Below the pieces are notes generated by a model. It was given only the letters and a program-made list of their open reading frames with translations. It was not told the origin of the DNA and made no database searches. From Brassica napus (taxonomy: Eukaryota; Streptophyta; Magnoliopsida; Brassicales; Brassicaceae), in assembly GCF_020379485.1 (NCBI RefSeq), contig NC_063438.1, positions 9,686,335 to 9,750,334 on the forward strand: 64,000 nucleotides of DNA, given 5' to 3'. The position numbers and the translations under genes were made by a program. Shown in pieces: positions 49,558 to 61,029 of the stretch (its first letter is position 1; the number at the start of each line of letters is the position of its first letter).

Positions 49558-50026
49558 TGTGAAGTTCGCGTCAATCTCTAACCGATTAGAACTTCTCTTC
49601 TACGGAGCACACAGTCGATCTGTTTACCCGGTGTTCACCGCACCACCACCGTTAACTAGGTGTGTGGCCGCTATACTTCACCGGAGCTGGGATTGAACCA
49701 GCAATCTACTATCTTCAACGAATGACCTCACACTCGAGTCACCGTCTCTACAGCTCAATCTCACGGACTCTCTCTCTTGTTAATCTCGCATCAACTGATC
49801 TAACAACCCCTAATCAGCTCTGCTTATTAACTCTTAACTACAGCTAACAAACTCTTATAACTCGAGTTAGTTAACCTTAACACGTGTACATAACACACGC
49901 GTATCTCCTAGCTAAAGAGAGAGATCCGGTTTATTCTCAATTACAAGCTTAAACCATTCTAAACCAAGTCTAATCTAAGCTAAGCAATTGAACCTAGACC
50001 GATACAAGACTTGTCTATAACCAACA
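49558..50026 (-). repeat. Copia 5' LTR
   Basis: Partner of 41999-42467. Minus-strand LTR begins TGTTGGTTATAG and ends CTTCACA. Confidence 0.95.
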
Positions 50027-50340
50027 GCGGCTTAGAAAACTCCTGCACAAAGACTATCTTTGTTTGAGTTTTTGTACGGTAAACAAGATCAACGACTTAA
50101 AAGAAGATTTAAAGCAGAGACTATAAACCAAAAACCAAATATTTACAATAACCACAAGGCTTAAAAGAGTTTAAGACAATAACATGAATCAAAAACAGCC
50201 TCCTTACTTCACCACAAGCCTTGACAAATATTTAGACAAAGACTACATGTCTGCTTTTAGATTGTTGGATGGAAATTGGCTTAAACCAAGTCTTTAAGAC
50301 ATAGTATGAACCAAAGAACGATCAATGTAAGTATGAGGCA
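50027..50340. repeat. Degenerate hairpin-motif tandem array, segment 3
   Basis: This is the rest of the array beyond the copia element (GGCTTAAA, TTTAGACAAAGACTA, TTGTTGGATGGAAA). With both insertions removed, segments 1-3 form one array of about 2.6 kb. Confidence 0.75.
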
Positions 50341-51230
50341 TTTTGCATGAAGTAAAGACTAATTAATTCTGATTTTCTCAGGTATGCATGTGCTTCAGAA
50401 GGTGCTCATTTGATGTGCAGCAGATTTCTTTTTTATTATAGATTCAGAATTTTCTCAGGTATGTATGTCCTTTTTCAAACTTGTTTGTAATTTATTTGAC
50501 GAAAATCACAAGAAGGAGACACATACATGAAGTAAAGACTAGTTTCAATTGTTTAGGTTCGTGCTTCAAAAGCTGTTCATAACCTCACTGATGCCAAGGC
50601 TTTGTTCAGGTATATGCTTTTCTTGACTTTTTCTTTGTAAATTGGTATTTGTACATATGAAAAATTTACAAAGTAAGTTATGTGATATATCTAAGCTCCA
50701 TTTTTTAACTGAAATTTTATTTTAACCTGACTTGTCAACATTTCTTTCATTGGTCTAGCGTCTGTGAGAGTCTAAAAATTGACTGCTAATATATCCATTG
50801 ATGAACAGGCAGATTTTCTATTTTGATACGTTGGAACACTACATTATGTCTTTACAGTGTTTGTAATCTCTATTCCATGATTTGTAAGGTCTCTAAGTTT
50901 TCGAAAACAATGTATCTTGGAGTCGGTTATAGATCAAAGTAGGTGAGAGATTCCTGCATATTGTGGTGGTAGTTTCCTTAAATTTTGAGTGTTTCTGTTT
51001 TGTGTTATACTCGCTAGCCTTCAGTGATCATTCTAAACAGCGTATACATTATAAAGTCTTTCGTTTTATGAGATGAATGTATCTTAGAGTCTCTTGTAGA
51101 TCAACATATGTGAAAGACTGCAGATTGTAGTATTAATTAGTTTCTTTGAAATTAATTTTTTTTGTTTTGGAGTTTCCCTGTTAACCCTCGGTGATCACGG
51201 TATACTATATATTGACTCGCATGGTCATAG
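50341..51230 (+). other. Exon-like fragments and a diverged 150-bp duplication
   Basis: A patch at about 50555-50610, flanked by TTTAG and GTATATG, reads VRASKAVHNLTDAKALFR in one frame and looks like a small exon. Related CAG/GTATG borders occur near 50390 and 50458. A segment at about 50907-51035 recurs in diverged form at about 51070-51205 (shared AATGTATCTT, GTAGATCAA and CGGTGATCA-type blocks). No family was recognised. Confidence 0.35.
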
Positions 51231-51331
51231 GGCTATGCCTAAATCTAAACCAATAGTTCAGAGAAATAGAAAAACTAAAGTTAAAGAACAAAACTGGCCT
51301 CAACACCAAGTCTTCAACCTCCTCGGCTTCT

Positions 51332-51915
51332 TTAGGCAAGATCAGCAGGCATCTCGCGGATTCGAGTACCGTGGTACAGCTCCATGTCCCAAAGAGTCTT
51401 CATGTCACAACTTTTCACAAAGTTAATCGGCTAATCGCAACACCTTCCCACCCAAACCGACCAGCTCGTCCAATGCGATTAATGTAAAGCTCAGGTATTC
51501 GGTATATCATAATTGACCACATGAGAAACCTGCAATCGATCCCTCCTGCCCACACATCTGAAGCAATCAAAACACGGCTTTTAAAAGTCGGAACTTGTTC
51601 ATGATTTCCGCTCTCTCCTTTTGACGTTTGATGACACTATGAAGTTAGTAGTCCTCATCTTCTCAGTAAGCCAATCCACCTTTTACAATCCAGACCAAAG
51701 CTTTAACACTCTCTGACATATAAGATATAGGGAGACCCAGAGAGCTTAAGAACACTAGTACCTTTTGTCTTGTGTTGCAGAAGATAATAGCTTGATTGAT
51801 AACAAGCCTCCCATAAAGATCGTAAAATGTATCAAACTTCCAATCTTCTTCCCCAACATCAACATAATACTGTTTGATTCCCTGAATGCAGTAATTTGCA
51901 CGGTGATATTCTAAT
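51332..51915 (-). pseudogene. RH34: DEAD-box RNA helicase fragment, RH34/eIF4A3-like
   Basis: Only the C-terminal RecA-like half is present, starting after an intron acceptor at 51915. It has [17 protein letters not shown], the [10 protein letters not shown] block, a DVWAGGID block (motif V), [10 protein letters not shown] (motif VI, with the usual first His changed to Asn), NFVKS and the C-terminal REMPADLA. The parts lie in different frames with several indels, and a segment between the CNTR block and motif V is scrambled. eIF4A3-type helicases serve in the exon junction complex. The position near SPP1 and At1g51410 relatives favours Arabidopsis RH34 (At1g51380, recalled) as its counterpart. 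Confidence 0.8.
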
Positions 51916-51919
51916 CTGC

Positions 51920-52924
51920 ATAGAACATCACAGTGCAAATTAATAGTGGACCAGACCTAACTAATGTTGTTGTAACCATTTCCAAATATTAATTAAGAAA
52001 GTACAAATAATGAATTCATATGGTATAAACATAAACTAGAAGGTGTATTAAATTTTAAAAAATTCAAAATAATAGTTAAGTCTAACAGAATGTTTTAGTT
52101 TTAATAAGAAAGAAAAGCGCGGGTTTTGTTTTTTTTTTAATTATAAACAAAATTCGATATAAATTAAAATTTTACGATTTTGTACATTTGTGTAACAAAG
52201 TCTTACTATATCGAAGCAGATAAGTTGTTTAAAATTATATAATTTATATATTAGTTTATATGAGATAATGTATAAAATTATATAATATATATATATTACT
52301 TCATATGAGATTATGTATGAAATTTTATAATATACATTAGTTTATTTGACATTTTGTATCTTTTCAATATTTGAATATTTTTCGGGTTTCAGATATTTTG
52401 GGGTTTTAGGTATTTTGAGTATTTCGGTTTCAAAATACTTGAACTGAACCAGATCCACTATGTACCCAAAAAATATAAGTATTTTATTTAAATAATGGAC
52501 AGAGACCTATCCAAACTCAAAAAGAGCCGACCCGAACCTAAACCAAAAAATTCAGATATCTAGTTGGGTCAAAATATGTAGGACTCAAAGGATCCAAATC
52601 CGAAAGGAACTGACCATCCGGTCCAAAGACCCTAATGCCCAAATTTAATCTCTCTCATTATATTTTGTGTGCATTTTATAAGAGTTACATTTGTGAAATT
52701 GGTGTAAATTAAGATTTACTTGGCATATTTTAGCTAATTTAATAGTAATAAATTTGTATGTTTTTAATAGTATTTAAACTTATCTTAAATAACAAATTTT
52801 TATCATAGATATTCTTATAAAAATTAATTTAACGTAATATATATATAATTCTGTTTTGACAGATGATTTGCTAAAGTGTTTTTATCAAATTTGATTTTAT
52901 ACATGTTTGAAACTATATAATGTA
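51920..52924. other. AT-rich DNA with half of a Helitron hairpin
   Basis: No gene is seen. AAAGCGCGGGTTTTG near 52112-52126 is a GC-rich half-hairpin like the 3' ends of the local Helitrons in reverse orientation, without a clear CTAG. A stretch around 52380-52620 (TTCGGGTTTC and GACCCGAACC motifs) looks like another old repeat. Confidence 0.4.
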
Positions 52925-53439
52925 AAATTATATGGGGTCTTTGCAAATATGACTCAAAACTTGAAGTCAAACACAAAACTAACTCATGTTTTTTTGGAAC
53001 TTTGACTTGCCTCTTTCACTTCAAAGTTCATATTATTCACGAAAATGCCATCATTTTTTTTTCTTATCGAAAATGCATATTTTACTCTATCACCCTCATC
53101 TTCTTCAAGTATTCACAATATTGTCATTGCCATCAATACACCAACCACCATGAACTACCAATTCGAAGGTCTTAATGCACCTAAAAATCGATTAACACTC
53201 TTTCTTTCTCAATTCTTATGAACTAAAAACAACATCTCTTTCACTTTCTCTCCATATTCATCAAGAAAAACCCAAGATTTTGATTCTAAAAAGTTTATGG
53301 TTCATAGAGCCATTGAAGCTTACGATTCTTAGTGGGTCACTTTTGTTTGAGATTTTGGGTGCTTGGAGAAGATTTATGTGTGCTAAACAAGTTATATCAC
53401 TGACTGAAAATATGAAATCAGTTTTTTTCCCTGATATGT

Positions 53440-54260
53440 TCGTCCAGACGACTTACAGGTAAGTCGTCTAGCTGTTGACGACTTACAAGGAAGTCTTCTG
53501 GTCAATGCAGAGGTTAGTTTTGCAATTGACTTTTAAATGTGTTTTATAGACAGCTTACATGGAAGTCGTCCATCTTTTTTTATTAAAAAAACATTCGAGA
53601 CGCCATGTAAGTCATCTAGGATAATTGAGTTAGTTTTGCATTTGACCGGATTGTGTCAGAAATTTGACTTTTCCTGGAAGACTTACGTGGAAAATTAAAA
53701 AAACCAATATTTTGTTATACCTAGACGACTTACATGGAAGTCATCTCAGGTTAGGTTTGCAATTGAAAAATAAAACAAAAAAATAAATTTTTTTCTAGAC
53801 GACTTACAAGGAAGTCGTGCGTCTGACGACTTACATTGAAGTCATCCATGATTTTATTCCGAGATTCTGTTCAAACCTTGCTTATCTTGGACGACTTCCA
53901 TGTAAGTCGTCGGACGGACGACTTCCGTGTAAGTCATCTAAAAAAATATTTTTTTTTGTTTTATTTTTCAATTGCAAAATTAACCTGAGACGACTTACAT
54001 GAAAGTCGTCTAGGTATAATAAAATATTGATTTTTTTAATTTTCTATTGGACGACTTACGTTTAAGTCGTCCAAGAAAAATCAAATTTATGACACAATCC
54101 GGTCAAATGCAAAACTAACATGTTTTCCCTAGATGGCCTACATATAAGTCGGCTCGAGTTTTTTTTTTAACAAACAAAGATGGACGACTTTCATGTAAGT
54201 CGTCTAGGTTAAAAATCAATTGCAAAACTAACCTAATGGACGACTTCCTACAAGTCTGCC
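53440..54260. repeat. Palindromic motif array in copy B
   Basis: Motifs such as AGACGACTTAC and GTAAGTCGTC recur every 30-80 bases, and again at about 55490-55600. As in copy A, the left and right halves mirror each other (CCGGATTGTG near 53649 against CACAATCCGG near 54090), so a long stem could form. Confidence 0.8.
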
Positions 54261-56218
54261 AGATGACCTCCGTGGAACTCGTTTGCGTTAATGTTTAATA
54301 AAATTTCATTTTCTCTAAAACTATAAATAATTTTAAACATTTTCTTGTTAATTCATGTCTATTAATCAATATTTTAGCTAATGAATGAAATCTATAACTT
54401 AATTCGTGATATTTATGAGGTTACTAACATCCATGTTTGTTAAAGTTTCTAGCTGATCCGAGAAGACTTAAGTAACGTAAGTTATCAATGACTTAAGTAT
54501 CATTTTTGTTATATGTTTATGCATAATTATCAATGACTTAAGTATCATTATTGTTATATGCATAAATAATATTTTTTGCTACACAACTTTCCAAAAAACT
54601 TCTAAAGAAAGTGTTATATCTTTGAACTTATGAAATGGTTTATCTTTTGTGAATTTGACTAAGTTTTCCTGAGAATTCTTCTTCCTTAGCTGTAATAAAT
54701 TTTATTAATTTTTTCTGTTATTTTGTTTTGCTATTGAAGTTGTATCAATAACTTCAATTATGTCAAGTAATTTTGCCAAGATAATAGTGTGGAATATGAA
54801 CATATTTACCAAAATTTTTATTAATATCTCTTCAAATTTACAAAATAAAATCACAACTAAATGAGTACACATGCAAATCACAAAACATACCAGAAACAAA
54901 ACTATTATAAATCACTCCTATACAAAGACAAGCTTGGACTCCACTTGATATGGAAGACTTTAGAAGACTTCTAGCACTTTATATTTTAGAAGACTTTGAA
55001 AGACTTGTGGGAAGTCTCCTCGGAAGTCTTCTAAAATATAATGCGCTAGAAGACTTCCAGAAGACTTCTCGTAAGTCTTCTAGTGCATTATATTTTAGAA
55101 GACTTCCAAGAAGAGTTTCCATAAATGTTCCAAAGTCTGCTCCAGATTTGAAAAACCTATATATCAAAAAATGTTCAAATGACTTAAAAACAGAGAAAAT
55201 GAGTGGAAGATTATATAGATCTACTTTTATATAACACACAAAGTACATATCCAAGTAGAAGATGAGAACCATCTTGTTAAAAACTTACAACAAAAAGATA
55301 GATTAGTGAGAAAGACATGAGACAAAAATAAAAATTTCATATAAAGTTTGGTGTTTTCAAGTCAAAGAGATTAGAATGGGTTTAGAGAATTTTAGTTTGG
55401 GAAAAAAGGTAAGAATTTTATGCAATATGAAGTTACCAAATGAAGAAAAATCAGATATACGAACTTTCCAAAATGCTCAGATCTGTTATGAAAGGGAGAC
55501 ATGTGAGAAGACTCCGTCAGAAGACTCCGTCAGAAGACTTCCAGGTAAGTCGTTCTAGAAATCTTCTACCGTATTATGTTTTAGACGACTAACAGGTAAG
55601 TCGTCCCAGAAGTCTTCTATATCTGAAAAACCTGCATATCCAAATCCAGATCTAAAAACTTGCATATCCAAAAACGTTCAAATGGCTTAAAACAGATAAA
55701 ATGAGTGAAAAATTAGATATATCTACCTTTATAGAACACACAAAAATACACATCTAAAATTAATAGATCTATCTTTAAATGAATAGAAGATGAAAACCAT
55801 GTGATGAAAATCCTGCAAAACAAGATAAACTAGTGAGAAAGATATGAGACAAAAAAAATAAATTGATATAAAGTTTGGTGTTTATAAGTTTAAAGAGATT
55901 AGAGAGAGGTTGGAGAATTTTAGAATGAGGAACATACCATTTTTGTTGCAGCCATTTGAGAGGAGACGAGAGAATGTGTAAATTTTTCTTTATATATGAA
56001 GACAAAAATTCCAATAAAATTAAATATTTTCGATTCAAAAGACTTTCAAAGACTTCAATATTTTTAGCCGGATAGTAAAATATTTTTAGCGGGAAACTAA
56101 AATATTTTTAGCGAGAGTTAGATGAGTTTCAGAGAAGTCTTCTAATCGCCAAACGACTTATATGTTAGTCGTCAAGACCCTAAACATAACCCCTAAACTA
56201 AATTAACTAACTAAACAC

Positions 56219-58821
56219 AAGGATGACGGAATTGAGGCCTATTAGTCTTTGTAATGTAGGGTACAAAATTATTTCGAAAGTTTTATGCCAGCGGCTAAAA
56301 ATTTATCTTCCTTGGCTCATTTCCGAAACTCAGTCGGCTTTTGTGGCTGGAAGGTTGATCTCTGATAATATTCTTATCGCTCAGGAGATCATGTTTCATG
56401 GACTGCGGACTAATAAAGCATGTAAAGGAAAGTATATGGTAATCAAAACGGATATGAGCAAAGCGTATGATAGAGTGGAGTGGGACTTTATAAAGGCCTT
56501 ATTACAGAAACTGGGATTTGACCTTCATTGGATTAAATTAATGATGGAATGTATATCATCTGTGGAATATAGGGTTCTCATAAATGGACAACCACGTGGC
56601 TGCATTATTCCCCGTAGGAGCTTACGTCAAGGAGATCTTTTATCACCTTATCTATTTATTCTGTGTACTGAGGCTTTAATTGCAAATATAAAGAAGGCAG
56701 AGAGAGGGCATCAATTAACAGGGATGAAGGTAGCAAGAGCCTGCCCGTCGATTTCTCATTTGCTTTTTGCGGATGATAGCCTTTTCTTTTGTAAAGCTCA
56801 AAAAGAAGAGTGTCAAACCATTCTCAGGATTTTAAAGGAATATGAGGCAGTTTCAGGACAATTAATAAATTTTGATAAGTCTTCAATACAATTTGGATAT
56901 AAGATTGAAGAATCTGTTAGGCAAGAATTAAGAGATATTTTGGGAATCCAGAATCTTGGAGGAATGGGATCCTACCTGGGTTTACCGGAAAATATGGAGG
57001 GCTCAAAGATCCAAGTGTTTAGTTTTGTACAAGATCGTTTAAATAATCGAGTCAATGGGTGGACTCTTAAGTTCTTTACAAAAGGAGGAAAGGAAGTGAT
57101 CACTAAATCAGTGATTACAGCATTACCAAATCATATGATGTCCTGCTACCGATTACCAAAAGCAACAGTAAAGAAACTAACGAGTGCGGTATCACAATTC
57201 TGGTGGAGTCCAGGGGGAAGCACAAGGGGTATGCATTGGAAATCATGGGACAAGGTATGTGCAAATAAGGATGAAGGAGGTTTGGGGTTTAAAGACATCA
57301 CTGATTTCAATACGGCGATGCTGGGTAAACAGCTATGGCGTCTGATAGAAAAGCCAAACACTTTATTTTCTCGAGTTTTCAAAGGTCGGTATTATAGGAA
57401 TGCTTCCTCCTTGGAACCGATTCGTTCATATTCTCCGTCATATGGCTGGCGGAGTATTGTTTCTGCTAGATCTCTGGTTAGCAAAGGACTAATTAAACGG
57501 GTGGGATCAGGGTCTTCTATATCTGTAAGGAATGATCCTTGGCTCCCAACCACTCGCCCGAGACCAGCTAATAAAAATCAACACAATTTATATCCGGACC
57601 TTACTGTAGAGTCCCTCATTGACTCTACTTCGCGTACTTGGAATTTAGAGGCAATTCGGACATTGGTGGATCCTCAGGATGTGAAACTTATAGAAAGCAT
57701 ACCATTGAGCAGGACTCAGAGGGTGGATAAAGATGGATGGCACTTTACAAAAAATGGAAAATATACGGTCAAATCAGGATATCAGGTCGAGCGGATTTAT
57801 CCAGATAGAGAAAGGCCACCGCTACTGATTGGTCCCACAGTTGATGTTTTGAAGGCTTACTGCTGGAAAATACGGTGCCCACCAAAGTTAAAACATTTCC
57901 TATGGCAACTGGTGTCAGGATGTATAGCAGTGCGGAAGAATTTACAAGCGAGGGGGATCCATGGGGATATTTGTTGTGCCAGATGTGGAGCTCCTGAAGA
58001 ATCGACAAATCATGTGTTTTTTGAATGTCCTCCAGCTCTTCAGGTCTGGGCTCTTTCGAAGATACTATCAAATCAAGATATTTTTCCAACTAGATCCCTC
58101 TTCACAAATATGGATCATCTATTCTGGAGAGTTCTCCCGCAGATGGAGGATCATCAGTTTGCATGGATACTATGGTATATCTGGAAAGCTAGGAATAATA
58201 AAGTTTTCAGTAATTTGGATATGGATCCTATGGATACGCTTAAATTGGCTGATACTGAGTCAACACTGTGGGCTGAGGCACAAGTAGTGAATGACCAGAG
58301 GACGACAACACAAATAATAGATGTGATATTGCCGTCGATCCCAGGAGGATGGTGTTTTACAGATGGCTCGTGGAAAGAGGGGGATGGTTTTTCAAGACAA
58401 GGTTGGCTTAGTACTTTGGAAGGTTTTGATGGATTGTTGGGGGCGAGGAATGTTAGGACTAGTCTATCGCCTCTTCATGCAGAGATTGAAGCGTTGCTCT
58501 GGGCAATGGAATGTATGAGGAATTTACGTCAATTTCAGGTTACGTTTGCAACGGATTGTTCTCAATTGGTAAAGATGGTTTCCGAACCAGAAGAATGGCC
58601 AGCTTTTGCAAATTATTTGGAAGATATCAAGACCCTGAAAGAGAGCTTCACCCGATCAGAGATTATCTATGTACCACGGACGCAAAATTCAAAGGCGGAT
58701 CGTCTAGCGCGCAGTGCTAGAAAGCAACCGTCTTTTGTTGTTCACATGGATTCATATCACCCGGTTTGGTTTACAGAGTTAGTATAAGTCTGTATTGTTG
58801 ATGACAAAAAAAAAAAAAAAA
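56219..58821 (+). mobile_element. 5'-truncated LINE inserted in copy B
   Basis: The target duplication CTAAACAC (extendable by two A) lies at 56211-56218 and 58822-58829. The right end is a poly-A tail (58806-58821). The 5' end falls inside the reverse transcriptase region. The long open pol frame points to a recent insertion. Confidence 0.93.
56223..58787 (+). CDS. LINE pol: reverse transcriptase, zf-RVT and RNase H (N-terminally truncated)
   Basis: The 854-codon open frame begins just inside the RT domain (ELRPISLCNVGYKIISKVL, a typical start of the RT finger). KTDMSKAYDRVEWDF holds one catalytic Asp and LLFADDSLFF (residue about 182) the other two. The usual GLRQGDPLSP is SLRQGDLLSP, with two changes at conserved positions. 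A zf-RVT cluster (CARCGAPEESTNHVFFEC) lies near residue 580-600. RNase H starts near 710 with FTDGSW, then AEIEALLWAME and FATDCSQL, and ends with a SKADRLARSAR block. The apical endonuclease is absent, so the copy could not move by itself. Confidence 0.92.
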   Translation: MTELRPISLCNVGYKIISKVLCQRLKIYLPWLISETQSAFVAGRLISDNILIAQEIMFHGLRTNKACKGKYMVIKTDMSKAYDRVEWDFIKALLQKLGFDLHWIKLMMECISSVEYRVLINGQPRGCIIPRRSLRQGDLLSPYLFILCTEALIANIKKAERGHQLTGMKVARACPSISHLLFADDSLFFCKAQKEECQTILRILKEYEAVSGQLINFDKSSIQFGYKIEESVRQELRDILGIQNLGGMGSYLGLPENMEGSKIQVFSFVQDRLNNRVNGWTLKFFTKGGKEVITKSVITALPNHMMSCYRLPKATVKKLTSAVSQFWWSPGGSTRGMHWKSWDKVCANKDEGGLGFKDITDFNTAMLGKQLWRLIEKPNTLFSRVFKGRYYRNASSLEPIRSYSPSYGWRSIVSARSLVSKGLIKRVGSGSSISVRNDPWLPTTRPRPANKNQHNLYPDLTVESLIDSTSRTWNLEAIRTLVDPQDVKLIESIPLSRTQRVDKDGWHFTKNGKYTVKSGYQVERIYPDRERPPLLIGPTVDVLKAYCWKIRCPPKLKHFLWQLVSGCIAVRKNLQARGIHGDICCARCGAPEESTNHVFFECPPALQVWALSKILSNQDIFPTRSLFTNMDHLFWRVLPQMEDHQFAWILWYIWKARNNKVFSNLDMDPMDTLKLADTESTLWAEAQVVNDQRTTTQIIDVILPSIPGGWCFTDGSWKEGDGFSRQGWLSTLEGFDGLLGARNVRTSLSPLHAEIEALLWAMECMRNLRQFQVTFATDCSQLVKMVSEPEEWPAFANYLEDIKTLKESFTRSEIIYVPRTQNSKADRLARSARKQPSFVVHMDSYHPVWFTELV

Positions 58822-59448
58822 CTAAACACTTCATAAAATCAAATTAAACTTAAAAAATGTTTACTATACACAAAAACAAACACATATAGGTAAAATATAA
58901 TTTTTCAAAAAAATATTTAAGCTTTCCAAAATCTAACCCTAAGAATAGATACAATACTACAACATATGTTGTCAAACCCTAAGCCAAAGAATATCATGAT
59001 TAACTACTTTCACTCATCTATGTTGAAAACTATTCAATTTTATTATATTTTAATTTATATTACTTAAAACTATTTATAATTATATGATTTTAAATTTTCA
59101 CTTATCAAAATATTTTTTAAATTTATTGTTAAGATCAACTACACCAGAAAACTTCTTTGGAAGTCGTCTAGATGACTTACAGTATCTATATTTTTTTTTG
59201 GTCACAAAGGGCTGACTGTAATTTCACAAGGCTTTTAGGTTAGTTATGCATTTGATTCAAGTTTGGATACAGTTTTGTATTTAAAATCAAGTTTTGAGTC
59301 ATATTTGGTAAATCTCCCAAATGATATAATATAATCTGTTGTATTATACCTGCTAATTCATGCTAATATTGATGACTTAATATTATAGGTCTATTATTGA
59401 GCATAAGTGTGTCTATAGTTATCGAATAAAAATAATAACGTTGGGTGA

Positions 59449-60486
59449 TCAATACCATTAAAACATGATCATTCACTTAATGAAAATTAATATTTTCTCA
59501 AAAATACCCTTATTTTTACAAAGAATTAATAAAATTCATTAATGGCATTTAACTCTTTTGTTTTTGGGCATACAAATACACCTAAAGAGATTTATTAATA
59601 ATGAGCCTATATATATTTAAAAGATATATTAACTTTAAATTTAATATAAGTATAAATATATTATGAACTATAAATAAATTAACAAACATGAAAATATGAT
59701 TTTCTTAAATATATGTATCAATATTCAAAATAGTTCATTTGAATATTATACAGATTTTCAATACAAACCAAATCATATATCCTATACCATATATCATATA
59801 CATATTTGAATATCATTTTTTCATATATAATGTCATTTTATACATATTATTAATATGACAATTACGAGTGTTCAAGAATATTTTAAAAATTATATTAAAA
59901 TAAAATTTTTAATCTAAAATAAAATCACAAACTTATAATACGTTATTAATAACGAAAATAAACTAAAATTGTCATATCAATAAGTTTTTTATTATTATTT
60001 TTTATATAGATAATATAATAAAATTTCATCAAATTATAAAGAATCACTAACTTATGTAATATTAAAAAATATATGAGTAATTTAATCAATTTTTTTTAAA
60101 AAATACTATCATATATTTTATGTTTTATCGGATCAATGGTATCAGATTGAAGGTTAATAGTGAGTTTTTGGGTTTTTACCGGGTTATTTTTAATTAACGA
60201 ATTTTTCATTAAATATGAACCAGATTATATACAATGTATCGGGTTTTAGGTTCAACCATGAATCTAGGTCGGATATGAAAACAAATCTTAAAACTCAAAT
60301 ATTTTTATAGAACAACTACCATATTTCGAAAAAAAATCCATATTTTGAAAAGAAAAGAAAAACAAATGATAAAAACCTAAAAACTCAAGTTCGAAACAAA
60401 AATAATGGTAGTTTGTAAATCAGTTTTTGATCAATAAATTAATAAAAAATCAAACCCGCGCTTTTTAAGCACGGATCAAAATCTAG
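59449..60486 (+). mobile_element. Helitron, sister of 31315-32358
   Basis: It starts TCAATACCATTAAAACATGA after an A and ends CCCGCGCTTTTTAAGCACGGA (60455-60475) plus TCAAAATCTAG before a T. It aligns by eye along its length with the Helitron at 31315. Two hairpin positions have mutated, so the stem is weakened. The flanks contain a short direct repeat (GTTATYGAATAAAA on both sides). Confidence 0.88.
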
Positions 60487-61029
60487 TAAAACAATTAAAG
60501 CTCTGTAGTTATTGAATAAAATAATAACTTTTGACTATTGACGTATATTCATCATATATGTTTATAATGATGGTAATTTAATTTGTATTATAATCATTGT
60601 AAACTATATACAAAATTGAAGCATAACCAAATTATATTATCAATTTTTTTTCTTCATCACCAAATTATAATATCAGTATACATAAACAATAAACAATACA
60701 TACCTTATAATAGTTAGTAAAACTTGTAATATTATAATAGTATATAAAAAATTTGTACGATGAATTGAAGTTAAGAAGTGCATAGCTAATAATTAGAAAC
60801 AAATGATATACATATAAGTTATTCAAAATTTGAAACAAAGAAAAGATTACGTAAGATTGTTGTATGTGATTTGTTAGGTTAGTGGGTCCATTATCTGAGG
60901 TTATATTGAGATTAGATTGTATATTTAAAAATAATTAATATAGAGTATGTCAAAAATATTGGAAACTTAAATAAATTTAATGGTCCACCATAGATTATTT
61001 GTAAATAGATGAAAAAAGTATTTATGTCT
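60487..61029. other. AT-rich intergenic DNA
   Basis: No gene or defined element is visible. Confidence 0.6.

Larger units (their letters stand above)
41999..50026 (-). mobile_element. Tnt1-like Ty1/copia retrotransposon with a nested element
   Basis: The target duplication GCGGC lies at 41994-41998 and 50027-50031. The LTRs are 41999-42467 (3') and 49558-50026 (5'), each 469 bp. I count three differences, about 99.4% identity. The primer-binding site TGGTATCAGAGCTGAG (initiator-Met tRNA) follows the 5' LTR on the minus strand (49539-49554). A polypurine tract AAGGAGGAGATT precedes the 3' LTR. Without the nested element it is about 5.25 kb, normal for copia. Gag-protease and pol frames are on the minus strand in copia order (integrase before RT). 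Confidence 0.96.
52934..59318. mobile_element. MULE-like non-autonomous element, copy B (complete)
   Basis: The left end GGGGTCTTTGCAAATATGAC and the inverted right end GGGAGATTTACCAAATATGA share the following CTCAAAACTTGA. The flanks AAATTATAT (52925-52933) and AAATGATAT (59319-59327) form a 9-bp target duplication with one mismatch, the size used by Mutator-like elements. No transposase is present. The native length is about 3.8 kb once the nested LINE (56219-58821) is removed. The interior carries the same palindromic GACGACTTAC/GTAAGTCGTC motifs as copy A. Confidence 0.7.
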
